A DNA stretch of 64,000 nucleotides. Source: Sulfurimicrobium sp. GTDB taxonomy: Bacteria > Pseudomonadota > Gammaproteobacteria > Burkholderiales > Sulfuricellaceae. The notes under the pieces are model-generated. The model ran no database searches, was not told the origin of the DNA, and saw only the letters and a list, made by a program, of their open reading frames with translations. Shown here piece after piece: positions 60,476 to 64,000 of this stretch (positions are counted from its first letter, which is position 1; every line of letters starts with the position of its first letter). Both the position numbers and the translations under genes were made by a program. The DNA is taken from positions 38,359 to 102,358 of the forward strand of contig JAUSBJ010000033.1 in NCBI GenBank assembly GCA_030652035.1, given 5' to 3'.

Positions 60476-62242
60476 ATGTCTTCCATCCATCTTCTATCCG
60501 ATCTTCTCATCAACCAGATTGCCGCTGGCGAGGTGGTCGAGCGCCCGGCTTCGGCGCTGAAGGAGCTGCTGGAAAACAGCCTGGATGCGGGCAGCGGGGA
60601 GATTTCGGTGCAGTTGATGCAGGGCGGAGTAAAGTCCCTGCGTGTGGCGGATAACGGCTCCGGCATCACGCGCGACGAACTGCAACTTGCCTTGTCGCGC
60701 CATGCCACCAGCAAGATCGCCAGCCTCGACGACCTGGAAAGCGTGCGTAGCCTGGGTTTCCGTGGCGAGGCGCTGGCCAGCATGGCGGCGATTTCGCGCC
60801 TGGCGCTGACCAGCCGCAGGCAGGGCGAGCGCCATGCCTGGCGCATGGAGGCGGCGGGGGGCGATCTTTCCGGCCTGCAGCCGGCGGCGCTGGAGGCCGG
60901 GACGGTGGTGGAGATGCAGGATATCTATTTCAACACCCCGGCGCGGCGCAAGTTTCTCAAGACCGAGGCGACCGAGTATGCGCATTGCGAGGAGGCCCTG
61001 CGCCGCATGGCGATCAGCCGGCCCGACGTGGCTTTTGGCCTGCAGCATAACGGGCGCAAGATCTGGCAGTTGCCGCCGGCCCGGCTGGTGCAGCGCGCGG
61101 CGGCGGTGCTGGGCGAGGAATTCGCGGCGGCCTCGGTGCAGCTCGACGAGGGCGCAGGCGGCTTGCGCCTGCACGGCATGGCGGGGCTGCCGGGCTTTAC
61201 CCGCGGCAGCCGCGATGCGCAGTATGTCTACGTGAATGGCCGCTTCGTGCGCGACAAGCTGATCTCTCACGCCATCCGCGAAGCCTACAAGGACATTCTG
61301 CACCACGACCGCCATCCGGCCTTCGTGCTGTTCATCGAGCTGGCGCCGGAGATGGTGGACGTCAACGTCCATCCCAGCAAGATCGAGGTGCGCTTCAGGG
61401 AATCCCGCGCGGTTCACCAGCTGATCTACCATGCCCTCAACAAGGCGCTGGCCGCGCCCATCGCAACGCGCCAGGCCGAGCAGCCTGCATCTTCTCCTCC
61501 TGCTGCATCCACGTACGCGCCGTCGCCCACCTATGCTACCCAGACGCGCATGCCACTGGGCGTGGAAGAGCGCAGCAACCTCTACCACACCCTGTTCGGC
61601 CAGATTGCCCGCCCCGAGCCGTCATTCGGCGCGTCCGAAGCCGAGCCTGAGCCGGAGGTGCCGCCGCTGGGCTATGCCATGGCCCAACTCCATGGCGTGT
61701 ACATCCTGGCCCAGAGCGTGCGCGGCCTGATCATCGTGGACATGCATGCGGCGCACGAGCGGGTCACTTACGAGCGCCTCAAGGTGGCGATGGAGCAGCA
61801 GACCATGAGCGCGCAGCCGCTGCTGATCCCGGTTTCCTTCCATGCCACGCTGCTTGAAGTAGCTGCTGCCGAGGAAAGCCGCGCGGCCTTGAACGGGCTG
61901 GGCTTCGAACTGGCCGTGCTTTCGCCCACCACCCTGGCGGTGCGCGCGGTGCCGGTGTTGCTGCAGGATTCCGACCCGGTGCTCTTGGCGCGCGATGTGC
62001 TGAAGGAAATCCGCGAATACGGCGCCAGCCGGGTGGTGACAGAGCGCCGCAACGAACTGCTCGCGACCATGGCCTGTCATGCCTCGGTGCGCGCCAACCG
62101 CAGGCTTGCCGTGCCAGAAATGAACGCCCTCTTGCGCGAGATGGAAGCCACCGAGCGCGCCGACCAGTGCAACCATGGCCGCCCTACCTGGCGCGAGATC
62201 TCCATGCAGGAGCTGGATCAGCTGTTCATGCGCGGCAAATGA
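60476..62242 (+). CDS. mutL: DNA mismatch repair protein MutL
   Basis: 588 residues. N-terminal GHKL ATPase: LLINQIAAGEVVERPASALKELLENSLDAG, VADNGSGITRDEL, ATSKI and SLGFRGEALASMAAIS. The C-terminal part (VDMHAAHERVTYERLK, ACHASVRANRRL) matches the dimerisation/endonuclease-like domain. MutL couples MutS mismatch recognition to strand incision. It lacks an obvious DQHAxxExxxxE nuclease motif, having HAAHER, so incision may need MutH or another nuclease. A -10-like GATAAT lies close upstream. Confidence 0.97.
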   Translation: MSSIHLLSDLLINQIAAGEVVERPASALKELLENSLDAGSGEISVQLMQGGVKSLRVADNGSGITRDELQLALSRHATSKIASLDDLESVRSLGFRGEALASMAAISRLALTSRRQGERHAWRMEAAGGDLSGLQPAALEAGTVVEMQDIYFNTPARRKFLKTEATEYAHCEEALRRMAISRPDVAFGLQHNGRKIWQLPPARLVQRAAAVLGEEFAAASVQLDEGAGGLRLHGMAGLPGFTRGSRDAQYVYVNGRFVRDKLISHAIREAYKDILHHDRHPAFVLFIELAPEMVDVNVHPSKIEVRFRESRAVHQLIYHALNKALAAPIATRQAEQPASSPPAASTYAPSPTYATQTRMPLGVEERSNLYHTLFGQIARPEPSFGASEAEPEPEVPPLGYAMAQLHGVYILAQSVRGLIIVDMHAAHERVTYERLKVAMEQQTMSAQPLLIPVSFHATLLEVAAAEESRAALNGLGFELAVLSPTTLAVRAVPVLLQDSDPVLLARDVLKEIREYGASRVVTERRNELLATMACHASVRANRRLAVPEMNALLREMEATERADQCNHGRPTWREISMQELDQLFMRGK

Positions 62243-62262
62243 TGCTTGAATCTGGAAAATAT

Positions 62263-62341
62263 TGAACCGCAAAGGACGCGATGGAACGCAAAGGAATTCA
62301 ATGGCTTTTACCTTGCGATCCTTTGCGTCCTTTGCGGTGAA
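62263..62341. repeat. CCGCAAAGGACGC hairpin between mutL and miaA
   Basis: GAACCGCAAAGGACGCGATGG and its inverted partner GCGTCCTTTGCGGTGAAATG, with near-perfect pairing. It is the best copy of the family. Confidence 0.88.
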
Positions 62342-62355
62342 ATGCAGCATTTAAT

Positions 62356-63291
62356 ATGAATACCTTACCCCCCGCCATTTTTCTCATGGGCCCCACTGCC
62401 AGCGGCAAGACCGGGGTTGCGGTGGAACTGGTGCAGCACCTGCCGGTGGAGATCATCAGCGTGGATTCGGCACTGGTGTACCGCGACATGGACATCGGCA
62501 CTGCCAAGCCCGATGCCGCCACGCTGGCTGTGGCGCCGCACCATCTGATCGATATCATCGACCCGACCCTGAGCTACTCCGCCGCACAATTCCGCAACGA
62601 CGCCCTGAGCCTGATGGCCGAGATCACGGCGCGCGGCAACATCCCCTTGCTGGTAGGCGGCACCATGCTGTATTTCAAGGTGCTGCGCGAGGGACTGAAC
62701 GATCTGCCGCAGGCCGACCCGGCGCTGCGCGCGGAACTGGAAGAGCGCGCGCAGCAACACGGCTGGCCGGCCATGCACCGGGAACTGGCCCGCCTCGACC
62801 CGGAGACGGCGGCGCGCCTGAAACCCACCGATGCGCAGCGCATCCAGCGTGCGCTGGAGGTCTGCCTGCTCAGCGGGAAAACGATGTCAGGACTGCTGGC
62901 GCTGGAACAGGAGGCCGAACTGCCTTATCGGTTGATCCAGCTGGCCTTGTTGCCGGGCGACCGTGCGGTGCTGCACGAGCGGATCGCGCAGCGCTTCGAC
63001 GCCATGCTGAAGCAGGATTTGGTCGGGGAACTGGAATATCTCAGGAAGCGCTATGCGCTGACGCCGGATCTGCCTTCAATGCGCTGCGTCGGCTACCGCC
63101 AGGCATGGCAATACCTGGAGGGCGAATGCAATGCTGCCGAGATGCGCGAACTGGGCGTGATTGCCACGCGCCAGTTGGCGAAGCGGCAGCTCACCTGGCT
63201 CAGGGGGATGGAAGGGGTAATTGAGTTCGATTGCCTTGCCGCCGACCTGGCAGGCCGGGTGCGCGACTACATCTCAGCGACAATTTCCTGA
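62356..63291 (+). CDS. miaA: tRNA dimethylallyltransferase MiaA
   Basis: 311 residues. P-loop [47 protein letters not shown] and [11 protein letters not shown] are typical. It modifies A37 in tRNAs reading UNN codons. It follows mutL, as in E. coli (mutL-miaA). The stop is at 63289. Confidence 0.98.
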   Translation: MNTLPPAIFLMGPTASGKTGVAVELVQHLPVEIISVDSALVYRDMDIGTAKPDAATLAVAPHHLIDIIDPTLSYSAAQFRNDALSLMAEITARGNIPLLVGGTMLYFKVLREGLNDLPQADPALRAELEERAQQHGWPAMHRELARLDPETAARLKPTDAQRIQRALEVCLLSGKTMSGLLALEQEAELPYRLIQLALLPGDRAVLHERIAQRFDAMLKQDLVGELEYLRKRYALTPDLPSMRCVGYRQAWQYLEGECNAAEMRELGVIATRQLAKRQLTWLRGMEGVIEFDCLAADLAGRVRDYISATIS

Positions 63292-63470
63292 TCGTTTTTT
63301 GCGACAAGAGGCAAGGCTCAGCCACGCATCGCGGCCTCCGCTGAATATGCGGTAACACACTGTTACAACCGGGTGCCGCAAGGAAATGTCTGCGCAACAC
63401 CTGCCATTCATCATGGCCACATCAGGTACACGACCTGATCCCGGCAAGCTATTCCAACCAACAGGAGTCA

Positions 63471-63845
63471 ATGATGAACAGCAGAAACTTTTTTTACAAC
63501 GCGGCACTGGTTTTCGGTCTTGCTGCCTCTGGTGCCAGTTTTGCAGATGAGACTGTCACTGTGGATCCTTCACGCATGACCCAACAGGAGCGTGAAGCCT
63601 ATCGTACGGAAAGACAATCCAGCATGACTCAGCAGGAGCGTGAGGCCTATCGCACAGAGAGGCAGGCAAACATGACGCCCGAGCAACGCGCCGAAATGCA
63701 GGCTTCCCATAGCCAGGGCGGCAGCGCCCAGGGGCAAGGCACCATGGCGCGCGACGGTTCCGGGTCGGGTGGGCAATATGGTAAGGGTGGCGGCATGGGC
63801 GGAGGGCAAGGTAAAGGCATGGGAGGCGGCCGGGGACGGCACTGA
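63471..63845 (+). CDS. Small secreted protein with 14-residue repeats and Gly-rich tail
   Basis: 124 residues. Signal peptide (NFFYNAALVFGLAASGASFA). Then the unit MTQQEREAYRTERQ twice (about 35-63) and a related MTPEQRAEM, followed by a Gly/Gln/Lys/Met-rich tail. AGGAG precedes ATG 63471 or 63474. No family recognised; the composition suggests a disordered envelope or matrix protein or metal-binding tail. Confidence 0.65.
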   Translation: MMNSRNFFYNAALVFGLAASGASFADETVTVDPSRMTQQEREAYRTERQSSMTQQEREAYRTERQANMTPEQRAEMQASHSQGGSAQGQGTMARDGSGSGGQYGKGGGMGGGQGKGMGGGRGRH

Positions 63846-63931
63846 TTAACAGCCTCTAACAGTCCGTTGAAATACACAAAAATTTTGATGCTGTTTTCAT
63901 CTTCATCTGATTTTCAGAAGGGGCTTTTGTC

Positions 63932-64000
63932 GTGAATTCTGGTTATTGGGCAGATCCTCATACTCAATTCGGCGGCGCCATGGCGCCTGGCCGCTCATAT
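63932..64000 (+). CDS. Possible start of a gene running out of the window
   Basis: A GTG at 63932 with AAGGGG upstream opens a frame NSGYWADPHTQFGGAMAPGR that stays open to the edge. Too short to identify. Confidence 0.35.
   Translation, partial: MNSGYWADPHTQFGGAMAPGRSY

Overview
The window looks like a chromosome segment of a free-living betaproteobacterium, most plausibly Nitrosomonadales (Gallionellaceae or Sulfuricellaceae type). The reasons are a GC-rich background, a Mo-nitrogenase cluster of proteobacterial type with DraT/DraG control, a HiPIP beside multiheme cytochromes, and many short intergenic palindromic repeats. Placement below class level is inference; a marker-gene tree would settle it.

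Layout. 0-5 kb: end of a nifB-type operon (probable NifB tail, FdxN-type ferredoxin, IscA-like protein, LRV Fe-S protein, NifZ, a NifZ-NifT fusion, a SIR2-like protein, bacteriohemerythrin). 5-10 kb: accessory region with two Y1-family transposases and their REP or terminal repeats, a zinc-ribbon cassette, a MerR regulator with a flavin oxidoreductase, a lipoprotein hydrolase and a GNAT enzyme. 10.2-13.3 kb (minus strand): draT, an unknown gene, draG and a hemerythrin. 13.4-18.2 kb: NifA/sigma54 promoter, nifHDK and an FeSII-type protective ferredoxin. 18.9-21.4 kb: HiPIP and three triheme c7-type cytochromes. 21.7-33.6 kb: mixed genes (DUF3050, rhodanese-like, GGDEF, AcoR-like regulator with aldehyde dehydrogenase and DUF779, CreA, FmdB, TonB receptor). 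33.6-35.5 kb: cytochrome c and a decayed vapBC between direct repeats. 35.5-41.7 kb: ABC transporter, LolA-like protein, DUF2867 protein and outer-membrane barrel, followed by a LytS/LytTR pair. 43.2-48.5 kb: second NifA/sigma54 promoter with nifE, nifN, nifX, DUF269, CCE_0567-type, fdxB and nifQ. 48.5-54.3 kb: stress genes (htpG, csp, infA, dnaJ, a shrunken dnaK, hsp20). 54.4-64 kb: methyltransferase, aldo/keto reductase, pyruvyl transferase, adk, a duplicated repeat block, a small-ORF operon, mutL, miaA and a secreted repeat protein.

How the genes work together. nifHDK encode the enzyme. nifENX, nifQ, the nifB operon and the ferredoxins make FeMo-co and supply electrons. nifZ and the IscA/LRV proteins serve cluster maturation. 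DraT/DraG switch NifH by ADP-ribosylation. FeSII and the two hemerythrins plausibly handle oxygen. About 25 kb of unrelated genes separate nifHDK from nifEN.

The most unusual items are the NifZ-NifT fusion, a dnaJ that seems to start at AUU, a roughly half-length in-frame dnaK, the HiPIP/triheme cytochrome operon, the draT-X-draG-hemerythrin operon, and at least five families of intergenic hairpin repeats placed between co-transcribed genes.
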